Under the pieces are notes generated by a model. It saw only the letters and a program-made list of their open reading frames with translations. It had not been told where the DNA came from and made no database searches. From NCBI GenBank assembly GCA_013365365.1, contig JABVXU010000460.1, positions 1 to 42,345 of the forward strand: a stretch of 42,345 nt of DNA, in the 5' to 3' direction. The translations under genes and the position numbers were made by a program. Of the stretch, positions 11,997-25,391 are shown one piece after another. Within the stretch, counting starts at the first letter, position 1. Each line of letters starts with the position of its first letter. This stretch comes from Cruorifilaria tuberocauda (taxonomy: Eukaryota; Nematoda; Chromadorea; Rhabditida; Onchocercidae).

Positions 11997-14900
11997 TCAT
12001 TCAACTTCCATCACGGAATCAGAAGTATACAAACGATGAACTGCATCGCGTTCCACTAACTATAACAAATTAGTGCTAAAAATTTAATTAATGAAATGAA
12101 AAGTTAATATAATTCATATATTTCTTATTAACTATGCTCATTCTATTTTCTAAGTCTAGGCCAACTTTATCGAATATAAAACTGTACACAATTATAAATA
12201 ATGGTTACCTGATAAACGGCGTTTATTTCATTTGAACTACGAATTATAGTAAGAAGGTCTGCAAACTGCTGTTGTCTGTCTGCTTCAGGGATGCGCTAAA
12301 ATGTATACCAAACAATGAAAACCCCTCTAAGAAGCTATAAACAAATAAAGAATTACTGTAAGTTACAGCTGAAGGTACCATAAAAGTATAAGTAAATCAC
12401 CGAAGTTTTGACGCTAAATTAAAAAAAATAATAAACACATTCTTTGCGAAATTTTAAAAATAAATAATGGTGACAAATATCGATCTAAAACGAAATACAC
12501 TTACCTGTAAAGCAACAACAACTCTAAGTGCCGCTCTTCGAAGCTCATCTTGCTTATCATTTTCTTGCTTCACTGCATTTGCTTTAGCTCTAGCTTGTAT
12601 TTGAGTCTGAATAATGACCACTAGATTACGGTCAGTTTGTTTTAAAAGTCAAAATAGATCAAACTCACCAATAATAAGCATGAAAACTCGTCAACTTTTC
12701 TGTACTACCTTTTTAGTGACGACTATGTGCAAAGCATTTTTTATGCAGCTGTAGATATAAAAACACGAACAAAAAATGAAAAATCTTATGGCATAGCTCA
12801 TTCACAAAAACATTACTGGTACGAATATTAACATATACCTTCAATGGTTCGCAAAGACTGTCGAGTCGCTGAAGTACTTGTGAAGGACAGAGAACAGCTA
12901 AGCGTGCAAGCATCAAATAGGTTAACAATTTAATATCATGTTGATCCTAAAAACATTTGAAAACTATTAATTATATTAATTTCTTGAAAAGGAACAATTA
13001 AACGCTTCTTTTCATCGAACATTAATGTCATTTGTTTAATATTACAAAAAATTACTTACTTTAAGTCCATTTTCCATATGTGCGATGAATTCAAAAATAT
13101 CCAGTCGTTCCAAACATGTTTCTAACAATGTATACATACTAAAATCGTAGAAAATTAAAAATATTGAAGCTTTGATCAACCCTCCGATCACTATTTCAGA
13201 ATCAGAGATTTCAAGGATGCACAATCGGTAGAATTTTACAATTTTAACACACTTTTTGCAATGAAACTGACCATTCAAAAGCTGCTTTTCGCAGATCAAG
13301 TCCATCGTCAACTGTATGTTTAAATGGACCCATTTCAACCTCTCGAACCAATTCCTTCTTAACCACTGTTTCACTATATAACGATGGTAGAAAGATAGGC
13401 AGTAAATCTCTGATCTATAAAAAAATTGATTCCCCTTAAAGAAAAAACAAAAAATAACATATTTAGAGCAAATGAAATTTAAAACCCTCTGGAACGAAAT
13501 GGTATAATCGTTCTAGAGAGTTTCAAACAATGAAAATCATTACTTGAGCAAGCATAAAATCATGAAACACCGAGAAAATCTTATAGTGTAAATTATAAAA
13601 AAACTTTAAATTTTAGCACTAAATGAAAAGGATCATCAAAATTATTGATTGTCCTGCTCTCAAAATTACTATTTCCATCGCCATTTGGAATAATATTTGA
13701 AATATCTGGAAAATTAGATGAGTATGCTGGAGCAAATTTTTTATTTTTTAGTTGATTTTTGAGGGAAAATGAGGTTGGAAGAACACTTAACAACTTACCA
13801 ATCTGGGCTTGTTATGAGCAGCACAATTGAAAGCTATCAATGCTACTCGACGTACGTTGAGGTCTTGATCGGTGACAGTCCGCAGGAAATGCGCCATTGA
13901 TGACTGCAGCAAGTCATCAATAGCTGTCCATTGTTCAACAATTAAAAATCTCACTGATGTCACTGCTGTTGCACGCATATATGGATTCGGTGAAATGACA
14001 CATTTCTAAAAAACAAAGATAATGAATTGTATATAGAAAATTTTGGTTACACTAAATCAACCATGAGTGCATCTGAATGAAATGATGCTTTAAAATGCAG
14101 CTGAGATTAATAAAAACTAAAAAACGAGATCAGCCAAGGAACAGACCTTTAATCGCTGCAATAACTGTTCCGGATGGACAAGACACAACTTGCCGAGACA
14201 TTCAGCGACAACATTTCGGGTACCTTCTTCCACAGCTGTTGCATGGGTGATCAAAACGGGCCAGATCTGCTCAATTCTTGGACGAAAAATTTCTATAGCT
14301 CGAGAATCACCGCTTTCCGAACCAATTACCTGGAAAAATGATAAAAGAGTTATTTTAAAACAAGGCAGAAATTGTTAAGGATTTAATAAACTAATGATTA
14401 AAAAGATTTTGTATGAATGAACAACAGAAATAAAATTAAATATGTGTCAAATAAGATAATGTTTAATTTGGAAAGGTAAAGAGATGAATGTTGTGCAGCT
14501 GATAACAAAATACAGCTGTTTAATAATCTAACAAGCGCCACTACCAGATGCTTTTTTCGTTGTTAAATTCACATAATTTTGAAAGTGAACTAGGAAAACT
14601 GTTATACAAATAAGAGTGAACAAATGGAAAAAACAACTATACTTCTTTCAAAGCATGTAGTAGCAGATATTGACGCTTCGGTTGGGAGTTGATTTGTTCG
14701 AGCAAAAATGGAAGATACTTTTCCAGATTTCCCAAGGCAAGTCTTCCCAATGCATACGATGCAGCTGTTTTCATTTCTTCTGATGTTGTATTGAAAGCAT
14801 TAACTAATAGTTCTTCCGGCCTGAAACAACAACTGAAACAAAATTGAATTTAAATCATTTGGTTCCCGTTTAACTACCACAAGCAAGCAAATGAAAACCT

Positions 14901-17900
14901 TTAATTATATACAATGCAATAGCATTAGGCGAAAAAATTGAATATAAACGAATTTGATAGTTTTTTGTACAATATTATGCATCCCGATTTCCTGACATAA
15001 AGAATCTCTTTCCTTTTCAAAAGAAAAAACAAATGACAAATATGGAAATTGTGAGATTCCACTTTGAGAAAATAAAAATATACTTTGGTGAAAATTCATC
15101 GAATGTTCGTGGACAAGTACAGCCTAATTCACCGATTGCAAGCAAAGAGAACAGTCGTACACCATCTGCTGTATCGTTCGACACTATTTGTTCCGACAAT
15201 TTCTTTGCTAAATTACGACAACGATTCTGCTGACCGGATGCAGAAGCAACAACAGCAGTACATGCTGAAATGGAGCGATAGGCTTGACGGTGAAGGGTTG
15301 TGTTATCGTAAGCTGGAGCAGTAAGCTGATCCAACAATTCCTGCAAAATGCTTTCCTGTTCAAAAGGCGTCTAAATAATGCCATTATATATGAAGTTTGA
15401 AGAAATTGCAACCTCGTTTCTAATTGAAACTATTAAAATACCTCAAAAGATGGTTTCTGAGGTATTTCTGCCTGGACTACTGCTTGGATAAAATTCAAGG
15501 CGGCTGTCAAGGTAGCACCTTGAAGCAGAGAACTTTGTAGGAGATTGACGTAAGCCACAAGTATCTCTGGTAAACTAGAAGATATAATTACCGGTTGAGC
15601 AATTACTACATCTGAAAATATTATATTAACATCTATAAAGAAAAACTGATCAAGAGCAAGCAAAAAGATGTCCATAAAAAATTTAAATCGCGTTGGAATT
15701 TTCTGAGAACCACTTTATGCTTAAAGAGGGACAGTGGTGTAGTATGACAGAGTATTGTGTTCTTAACACTTAAAGATACCAGAATATCTTTCGTGATCAT
15801 AACGAAGAGTAGGTGTACTTTGTACAGTAGACATATTAAAAAATTTTCATAATAAATAATACTTACGACTAAGAAAAGTAAGAGTAAGCTGGCTGATTTG
15901 TAGATCTGATTCCGAGATTAAAGCAGGCGTTTCTTGTAATACTTTCATCATTTCACTACCACCTAAGCCACCATACTTATAATTTGTTACCAAAGAATCC
16001 AGCAAAGCCAATGTCGAAATCTACAATTCATAGTAACAAATTTTAACAATGAAATAAGTGAGATGTAATAAATTAATGAATCACTTATAACTCAAAGCAT
16101 CCACCTTAACAAAACATTTAGTAACAGCAAAACAATGAATAACATCCTCAGATGTACAATAGAAACCAATATTCACACCCACAGGGAATACACAACGACT
16201 ATCTAAATCAAACAATCGAAACTTCCCCAAACTTAAATTATCCAAAGACTTCATATTTTATGAAGTGAAGAGTCAAAACACAATTTTCCCCTATCACCAT
16301 ACTCATATCTTCAGTACCACTGATGACCAACAACAACCTTTAAAGACAACTCAGAATCACGAAATATACGACCTTGATACTGAATCAACCAAAAACTTTT
16401 TTTTTCTATAATTGATAAAAACATTCCTACTGATAATATATAAAACTAGAAATAGCACTGAAAAAAAAAGAGTTGCAAAGTTCTACAGTTGAAAAATGAG
16501 CTAGTGTTTAGTCCTAGAGTAACTGATATATTAGCGCGTACACCCTGCTATCTACGCTTAGCTTCACAAGTGAATAAAGCTAACTGACCTTTAAAGTTCT
16601 ATGATTCTTGCGCAAATAATCGGCTAGCAATAACAAAATATCAGACAAAATAGAATGCAGTGAAATTGAAAGAGGGCTATTCACAATAACTGTAAGCGCT
16701 TTTACCGTAACAAGACGTGTCATTTCATTCCGCAAACGATCCAGAAATATTGGTAAACAGGTTGGCAACTGAAGAAAGAAATCTTATTTAATCACTAGAA
16801 AACAACCCAAAGCAGACAACTTCATTGAAAATTTTTGAAATCTAGAAATCTCTTGTAAACATTTCCAGAATAATCATATTCTGCACTAAATATAACATTT
16901 ACATCAATAGAAACATTGCAAACTTCAAAACTCATATATTTTTTACCTTGTCTATTAGAAGATCACCGAATGTTGCAACGAGAAGGCCAGCTGCTGTTAT
17001 CGCTTTTTCTTTAACTTCCTGAAAAAAGACAAAAAGAAAGAAATGGAAAGCTGAAGCTATCAACCAAAGAATAACTGCGATAAACATTTTGATAAAGCGA
17101 AATTGATGATTCAAAAATCAATAAAGATTAAAAGACTAACAAATCTAACCACTTTAACAGTCGAATGGAATAAACATCAAACGCATAAAGTTCTAGTAAC
17201 GGTGATTAGTAATAATCATTTGGATCTTGAATCATGATTAGTTACAATGAATTTAGATTAAAATGTTTTGATATACAGGAAAGATTTTCAAACCTGATCT
17301 ATATCAGTAGTCTTCAATTTACCAATGATTGCCTCATAAATGCTATCCACGTATGGCGAATAATCGAAACTGCCTTGTTCAGATGTTCCTGGACGCAAAA
17401 CACGAATCAGCGATGTTGTAACCGTCAATGCCTCTGCGGCTACTTTGTAAAATTGTTCACTAACAGCTCGTACAATAAGTGGCACCAACACATCCATATA
17501 CGCATGTAATTTCTAAAAAATAAAGTTATAGCAACAAGAAAATGATAAAAAAGTATTGAAATTTTCTCTTTAAAATATTTAAACATCATTTTTTCATTCT
17601 TATTTCAGTAATTGTATTTGTTCACTATTATTTGAATAGAGAGTAAGCAGAAATATTATCCAAAACGATGGATCACGAATAGTGTTACCTCTGGCGTATG
17701 AGTACATAACGCTCCCGAAAGGAAGGTGAGTGTATCAATTTTCACATTTGTATTCAAGGAACGATCATTCATTGCAGCTGATACTCCGGCTGTCAGGTGA
17801 AGCATTTCGTCACCAAGCGCTCCCGGATATGCTCTTAAAAAATACGATGGACAAGTAATAAGCGCTCTTCAAGTAAACAAAATGATTAGAAAATTACATT

Positions 17901-20900
17901 CAGTATTACACAAATGAAATTCTATTGATTAACTTAATAAATGGCCAAACAAATGAATACAGAAACAAACCGCAACAGATGCGTAAGCAAAACGAAACAG
18001 TATTGTTTCGTTTTGAGTGTCTTCGTACTTAGCAAGCGACTGATTACTTTAACAAGTAAAGGAATCTGGGAATCCAAAGCCTGAAATAAGGAATCAGAAG
18101 ATTATACGATACTAAATAAACAAAGCTGAACGTTGATCCAGTTCTACTTATGTATAGGAGAAGAAGATACAACAAGTACAATATTTCGTTAGATTAAACA
18201 TAATGTCACCTGTTTAATAGAAAATCAAATATGATAGTACATTTAACAACTTTTTGCTTTCAATAAGTTAAAATAAAGAAAAAGCAAAATTTTCTTTTGC
18301 ATTCATATAATGGTATTATTTTTTAGTTGCAAAGGAAGCAGAATGCAAACCTGCAATGTCTCAAGTTGCTCCATACTTAAAGCATTTCGTAGCAATACAC
18401 CACCTTTAACAGTAACCGTCTCCACATCGCCACATGCATTTTTCTTTATATCGCCATTTTCCTCTCGCTGAAATGATGATTAAAATAATATATAGGAATC
18501 AGACTATCAGAAAACCCTTCTAAATTGTATTTAATTTTTTAAAAATCTGAGATGATGTTGTGATTAAATTTAGCTTTTCTAACGTTTTATTTTACAAGAC
18601 TAAAATAAACATACGACGCAAATGGCTGAGAAATTTGGAATTAAACTGCGAATTTGTGAAAGCAATGCCGTATAGGCATGCATTATATCCCACTTGACGT
18701 TATCCTCGCGTTCTTTGAATCGATTAATCAACAATGGACCAAATGAGGTTAAATATTTCACAATTTCATCTCGTCGAGATAAAATCTGTAAACAATTTCA
18801 ATATCGTGTACAAATAATTCTCTTAGCATACCAGTCAAAAATACTGCAGATATACAATGAGCACAAGAAGTTAAATTTCGTTATATCTGAGAACTCATTA
18901 CTCGGTAATCTAATGAATTAAAATAATCCAGCGTTCACCATGTCAATCAATCAATTTATGAAGGGATACGTCTCTTGCGGCATTCTGACTGTGTATGCAG
19001 CAAAAGCAAAAATTTTGTCCCAATTTATAGAAAAATAATAATTTAATCATAAACAAACAAGAGCTTCAATGCATTTAGCGCATGCCCGGCGTACTTTCCA
19101 GCTCATATCATCGTCATCTGAGTATTCATTTCCTTCGTCATCGTCATCGTCAGTATCACCTGAAATATTTAAGTGGTGGACCGAATGAAACGGTAAACAC
19201 TAAAATTTATTTCAGTTCTATTTAAATAAATAAGTACTATTGTTCCAAATCAGCAAACATTATATATATATAGTTCAGAAAAGTTTTTATAAATGCCTCT
19301 GTAAATATTGATAGAAAACTACGATAATTTCAAAGTGTGAAAATGAAGTTTATGATGAATTAATAATTAAATCTTGCTATTATCAAACGATCCAGTATTC
19401 GCTTGACCTCATGCTTTTCCTGAACCAGCAGGCAGCAGATAAAAAGACCTACAGTGTTAATAATTTAATATTCTCTATGAAATGCCCGAAATATAGTTAT
19501 GATCTAATTAAATATATTCATTAATTATATTTACTTATTTGTTTACTAATCAAAAATATATACATATACATATCGCAGTGCCGTACTTGGAATAGACACT
19601 GTAAATGCATGCAATAAGATTCTTGACGATCTATGAGGACGAACGAATTAATAATCCTTTTTCATCTATTACTCATTTCCAGTAGGTTTAAAGTTTGAAG
19701 ATGCAATGAAAAACTACCATCGGTATCCATTTGCGAAACGCTGTCCATCTCTTCGTCATCATCGTAGGTATAATTAGGGTCATGCTTCAAATAATTGACA
19801 ATCACCTCCATAATATGAGGAATAAATGGCGTTATTTCGCGAGGGCAACGATAAACAAATGTTTCAAATGCCTGTAAAATATTTTTTGTTGCTCTGCTGC
19901 ACTAAAAATTGCACTTTTTGAGAGAAACTGATCGTTAAATACAAAGACAAAGAGAAGCACAACTGCGGAGATATTAAGCGGATTAGGATACTTAACGTAT
20001 AGAACAAATACCGACTTGAATGCATGATTCACGTAGTTCATCATCCTCAGTTGCTACAGTATAATCGACAAGTACCGGGACTAATCTTGACAAATGTTTT
20101 ACAAAACGGCGACTAGTTGTTTTGCAAATACTCTGACATGTTTGCACCATTGTACGAAACTGTGTAGCTGATGCCTGCAAATGAAGATAGCAATCCATTC
20201 ACAAAAATCATTCTATTTGCGCTTTATCTATGATGAATCTTTTTTATTAAATGAAAAAAAAATAATCATTACTCCCGGTGCTGTAAGATGTTGTATGATG
20301 ACGTCTATCGTTTCTCCATAAAGAACGGTATCTGAGAGAACCAACAAGTTTGATAATGCCATCATGGATCGCTTGCGAAGAGCTTGACGATCAGAGGATA
20401 GCTGTTGAAGTAAAGCTTCTTGAAGCTAAAATATTTGAATAACATGCCCTTGTAGGAAAGAGAACAAAGACAATCACTCAATCTATATCTCAATATATAG
20501 CATTCAAAAATATGCCATTATTTCAAAATTCGTAGAAAACTTTCAAATCCTGAATAAATTATCGTGATGAATTATCTCCCACTTCTTAATTAATTTCTAC
20601 ATTCCGTCAGTACTATTCCAATTTATTCAAATATTTTATCATAAGAATAAACCCCTTTCAAGTATGGCGAAAACAGTGATCCATAACGTAATAGGATGTC
20701 AGATATAATATCGATTATTTCGAGTTTCACGGAGATATCGACGCGTTCCGTATCCGCTGTAAAGTTAATCATTTCCGCAAATATCAAGATTTCTTTTGAT
20801 AGCATTAATAAGAGAGTGTGAAAAATCAATGAACTAAAAGTGATGCCAAGATGGCCCATAAATACAAAGATTAACAGAAGTAAATGAAATGCAAAATGAT

Positions 20901-22078
20901 TTACATAATGCATTTTTAAGCGGTGGTACCAACAATTTAATTACTGCCACTGTTAAGGGAGAAGTTGCGGCAGGTAATTCAGCAACTGCAGTCTTTAATG
21001 CAATCGAAGAAACATCTCGCAACTTCTCATCACCATTAATCATCGTTTCACAAAGATGCGAAAAAATTGCTTGAGCCTGGAACAAAAAACAAAAACTGAT
21101 AGAGGAAAAACATCAAACTATTAATTTTCCTTTATGATATAACTTGACAAAATACTTCGTAATTCAGCTGAAAATAGCAGAAAGTAAGCAAATTTCTTTT
21201 TAACTCCCTCAGTTCATTGATTTATTGTAAAAACAGAAATGTACGAACCCCTTCAAAAAAAGAAAAAATTAATAAAAATTGCAGTATTCAAATTAATGCA
21301 TCAGATTTTTAAATTACGGTCAAGATAATGACGAAATTGTAAAGATAAAACCTGATATTTGAAAATGCTTATAATTCATCAGAAATATGCTAAAATCTTG
21401 CTGCACAAGTAAGTATACACCAAGCAAAAACACAATACTATAATTGCATCAGATGCTACACATTATCCTAAATTAACGAATAGATGAAATAAAGTGGCCC
21501 ACAATCTAATATTCACCTGTGTATCTCTCACTTTATGTACAAGTGGTCCCAAGCATTTCACTGCCAAATTCTGTACTTCACCATTCTTGTCTTCCAATAG
21601 CCTCACAACCATATTAACCACCTGAAGTATACAAAAAATATATATTTAAAAATACTTTATGATTAAAAATTAAAAAAGTGTATAGATAACATGTAAAATA
21701 CTATAGATAACATGATGTCTTTACGCTGTTGTGATGGACTATCTCAAGCAGTGTGAAGCATATTGGAAATTACTTTTAAGCATATAAGGCTGATCCGATG
21801 GTGGAATAATTTTTTTACGAATAGAGTTGATATGGATATTTCCTCGCAATACAAAAACTCAACAAATTCAATCACCTTTAATATCTATATTTGTTATATA
21901 TATAAATATATATATAACAAAATTTAATGGAAAAGTATCACACCCTTCGTTCGGATTCATCGTCCAATTTGATGCTGTCATTCTGCAATTCAACAATTAA
22001 GTCATTTGTAGCCATGAAACGATAATCCTTATCTGTTGATGACATTTTTTCCAATAAACTTGCAATCTGAAACGGCAT
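11997..22078 (-). CDS. cand-1: Cullin-associated NEDD8-dissociated protein 1 (CAND1, HEAT-repeat)
   Basis: CAND1 wraps around CUL-RBX1 cores lacking NEDD8 and exchanges substrate receptors in SCF-type ubiquitin ligases. I resolve 27 exons: 21944-22078, 21517-21621, 20905-21076, 20653-20756, 20273-20425, 20016-20174, 19718-19871, 19059-19159, 18615-18785, 18351-18467, 17971-18080, 17689-17833, 17294-17512, 16947-17018, 16589-16768, 15867-16020, 15442-15611, 15084-15370, 14643-14820, 14147-14329, 13799-14005, 13272-13414, 13060-13138, 12839-12946, 12505-12606, 12209-12295, 11997-12059. All phases agree, giving 1285 residues against 1230 in human. Diagnostic blocks are [20 protein letters not shown] at the start, an acidic insert ending [54 protein letters not shown] and LERLDIFEF. 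The start chosen is the Met aligning with the family; an in-frame upstream exon may extend it. A mitochondrial fragment sits in the intron 16021-16588. Confidence 0.96.
16085..16376 (-). pseudogene. NUMT: decayed mitochondrial cox2 fragment inside a CAND1 intron
   Basis: This intron segment is almost free of G on the plus strand (G/T-rich on the minus strand), unlike its surroundings and like nematode mitochondrial coding DNA. Read on the minus strand with the invertebrate mitochondrial code it gives cytochrome c oxidase subunit [21 protein letters not shown], then after a frame slip near 16254 [18 protein letters not shown], then [20 protein letters not shown] and [17 protein letters not shown]. 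The hallmark HQWYWSYEY needs TGA as Trp and AGA as Ser, so it cannot be a nuclear exon. The His of the CuA site (in DVIH) is kept; the later Cys-rich CuA motif is absent. About 95 codons are covered. The frame slip and several substitutions show it is non-functional. Seen: sequence and code. Inferred: transfer from the mitochondrion. Confidence 0.9.
17989..18014. other. Perfect 11-bp-stem hairpin within a CAND1 exon
   Basis: AAAACGAAACA pairs exactly with TGTTTCGTTTT across a 4-base loop. The bases encode KTKQYCFVL, a segment that aligns with the family (KTRQCCF in human), so codon constraint explains much of it. Confidence 0.7.
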
Positions 22079-22297
22079 CTTTTTGGACTTCAGTCTCGGT
22101 AGCTGGGTATTCGATCTGGAACCCTGCAAATTGGAAAATCTAGATAACAATCGATATGCAAAGAATTGTCATTTAATAGCATTAATCAACTGCATTCATT
22201 TTCGTGCAAGTAATAGAAATTATTAACTGAATCAAGCTATTGAATTTGAATATTTGTAATTTTACCCAAGACTCTTATTAGAAGAATTTAGATATAC

Positions 22298-22387
22298 CAT
22301 TAAATCTTTCGTACAGGTCTTCATATTACGAATATTCAATAAACACCAAAGTAAGAGATCTTCAGGTTTCGGGTGTGCGATTAACTC
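22298..22387 (-). CDS. Probable 5' exon of CAND1 giving an N-terminal extension
   Basis: Ninety bases (30 codons, phase 0 at both ends) lie between a good acceptor (ggtatttag) and a good donor (ATG|gtatat). The translation is stop-free and of higher complexity than the surrounding DNA: ELIAHPKPEDLLLWCLLNIR then NMKTCTKDLM. It joins in frame to the next CAND1 exon, which begins at 22123 after tttgcag and reads [15 protein letters not shown] before the family-aligned Met at 22078. With the Met at 22324 as start, CAND1 would gain 24 residues. I do not recognise the extension and know no such segment in human CAND1. It could instead be 5' UTR, or belong to an alternative transcript. Confidence 0.5.
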
Positions 22388-24597
22388 CTAAATACCATTA
22401 AGGAATTTGAAAATATTTCAATAAAACCTTGGAATTTCTCCGGAAGATATGGTTTTGGAGAAAAAAAATGACATACATTCCATATGACTTTTTCACAGCG
22501 AACTTTTCATTTGTAATTAACTAATAACTTCAGTCTCAATGAGACTACAAACTTAAAATCATAAACGGGAAACATAAAATCGTCGTACAATTACGAACCG
22601 CTGTCATGCAAACGAATTCAAGATCAGATTACAGAAAACTACAAACATTTCTTCGTTCCTCATTTCCTCATATTTCTACATTTTATCTCCTTTCTTTTTC
22701 TCAGCTTTACTTACTCGTAACAACGTTATCATGAAATTGACCTTTAAACAATATGGAATTTAACTTTGTTGACTATTTCAATTTGAACGAAAATTCATAA
22801 TTACTAAAACATTATTTAGCAATTAAAAATAAAATAAGACCAAAAGTGATAATTGTTTGTTTTTTTTTGAAAAATTTATTGAATTCCGCAATGCTATATG
22901 CAGTCAAATTATTCATTCATTAATTAACTTTTCGATAATCAAGTTCATTTTTAGATCATTGAAAAATCTCGATATCTCCCGAACCTTGCCCATACCACAT
23001 CCATTTCTACCCCTCTTCCTTCCCGATTTTTCCCGTTCTTAACAGTAAGCAACGATGATGAAGGTACATCACTTTAGATAGAATATTGTGAAAAATGGTA
23101 TCCAAACAATTTCTTTTGTAATTCTGGAAGGTCAAATAATTGGAGAATGTTATTTGCGTGCATTCATGGGAACAAGCGCAGTTCTGAGTAAACATTTAAG
23201 ATATCTAAGCGTGTGCACAGATATATTCAGGAATTTTGGAAATGTAAAAAAATTTTAGTTTTTAAAATTAGTTTTTAGGCAGTCGGAAATATACTGACGA
23301 AATTGAGTGATTATTTTAATTTTGAAATTGTATATTTTTGATTGAATTTAATTTTTTTAACCTTCTAGCTATAAAACTTAAAGAGTTGAAAGATAATGTT
23401 AAAATAGACTTTTGGAAAAGTTTTTTTTATGCGATTCAATTCAAATAAAAAGTAGTTTCAGTATAGATCGTTATAATAAAGAAAATTTAAGCTAAAATTA
23501 ACATTTCCTCCTATAATTCTGGAAGAATAATTTGACATTCAGCAATAATGTTTCATAAATTAAGTCAAAAAACTTTTCCTTTACTTAATATTTTATGAGA
23601 AATACTTATAAAGAAAGCGGAAAAAAGTTAATTTTTAAACAGGTAGAGTAGATAAGAGGAAAATTAAATCAATAAAGAAAAAGGTTTGAATGATAAGATA
23701 GCAAATAAGACAATAAATATTAATTTCACTAACGCTGATTTATCCTAACTGAACCGATCACTAATAACAAGTATGATAACAATGAAATTTATTGGATTCC
23801 TATTTCATTTAAATTAAATTCAAATGGTAAATTCATTTGAAAAGAAAGAACTTGCCGCCTTTTAATTTTTTGTAAAAGTAGAAACTCTAATCAAAAGTTT
23901 ACTCTAATGTAATCAAGGTTAACCAACAAGTCATTTATTTATTTCTGATTCAACCAGAAATAGCGAACTGATATTGTTATATTTCTAATCATCTTAAATT
24001 AATTTAGTATAAATACCTAAAACCATTAGTTAATTTAGTAATTAACTTAATAGCCACACTTTTAATTCGGTTATCTCAGTTGTTTATATCTCAGTTTTTT
24101 AAATGCTTATTTTTCTCCATATTGTAGCTAATAATACTTATCATTCCTTGATAATTTCAAATCGACTTAATGATTACACTTAATACTATATAACCATAGC
24201 ATTACTTCAATCATATCTATTCATTTTTGTCTAAATACTATTTTACATAATAAACAATTAAAAAATTTGCTGGATATATAAACTAATATCAAAACTAAAC
24301 TATCCATATGCACAAGATTTATATATCCATTTAAACATATGGTGATATGCTGATATGACTTAATATAATTGATACATAAATAATTCAAACTTATAATAAG
24401 GATGATTATAATGATAATATTGATAACATATGATGATAAACAAAAGTAAAAAGTGAACTAAATTCATTTCGACAACAATTTCATTCCTTGGAATTCGACA
24501 ACATATTAAAGTTAACATTGATATTAAAATGCATATTGTAATATAATATGGAAATTCCAACTGCGATCATAATGATGATAACATATACGTAACATTG
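22388..24597. other. Gene-less interval upstream of CAND1
   Basis: About 2.2 kb of AT-rich DNA with no further convincing exon. A slightly GC-richer patch at 22980-23040 contains the 13-mer CATCCATTTCTAC, also found at 8366-8378. The CAND1 promoter and possibly a first non-coding exon are expected here. Confidence 0.5.
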
Positions 24598-25391
24598 TTA
24601 GATAGATTTCTTGGGCGCAAGATGTTTGAATGGTGGAAGATAAATGAATCGTGCAAGTGACATATACGTCGACCCTGTAAATTAACAACCAATAATTATT
24701 TACTGAACAATTTTCCAATCTATGTATTCTATAAATAATTGTGAAATAAATTTAGCAATGGTCCGAATTATATGTCTGCTTTATTCGATATAGAATATCA
24801 CCGACAGCACTGTATGCCTGATACAGTTAGGCACTACTTTGCAAAGGAAAATTTATCATATATTTACAAGTTACTTATCACATGGCTACGTTTCTAATGG
24901 CTAAATCAATCATTCAATGCAAATTAAAAAAAATATTCAAATGAATTATTTAGGTCTAAGGATGTGAACAAAATAAAATCATATACATATTGATAAAAGG
25001 ATAGAATAATTTCATTGAAAAGAAAATGATAGGGAAACTGATAAATAATTATAATATGACATGTGATATCATATTAATCAGAAAGGAGATAATGCAAGAT
25101 GATAGTGGTCATCTAAAATTATTTCCTTTTTCAGCTGCTCTTATTAAAAATTATTATCAAAATTTCGGAATGTAAAAGTTCTAGTAATTTAATTCTCGAA
25201 ATAAAACATATTATGTGATAAGAAATATAAAACCAACCGACAGCAACAAGACGTAAAGGTAACTTTTTGTATATGGTACCATTTCGGGTATTGAACCAAA
25301 TATATGTAGCAACGAAAAGGAATAATCCGGTACCAACATACCGGCATGGTTGACAATCCTGAATGACAAGATTTGATTTTTCTTCACTCAT
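24598..25391 (-). CDS. DMAC1/TMEM261-like small mitochondrial membrane protein (DUF4536 type)
   Basis: Two exons (25238-25391 and 24598-24674) join in phase 1 to 76 residues. The N-terminus has the paired cysteines of the family in DCQPCRYVGTGLF (Cys13, Cys16), followed at once by a membrane segment (about residues 17-35), a basic stretch KKLPLRL and a second hydrophobic segment ending FIYLPPFKHL; it ends in APKKSI. This matches the short TMEM261/DMAC1 layout, where a C-x2-C motif precedes a helix. In vertebrates DMAC1 helps assemble the distal membrane arm of respiratory complex I; that role here is inferred. An acceptor (ctattttcag, about 39 bases before the ATG) could be a trans-splice site. 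The gene is flanked by long spacers. The family call rests on a short motif, so it is moderately sure. Confidence 0.72.
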
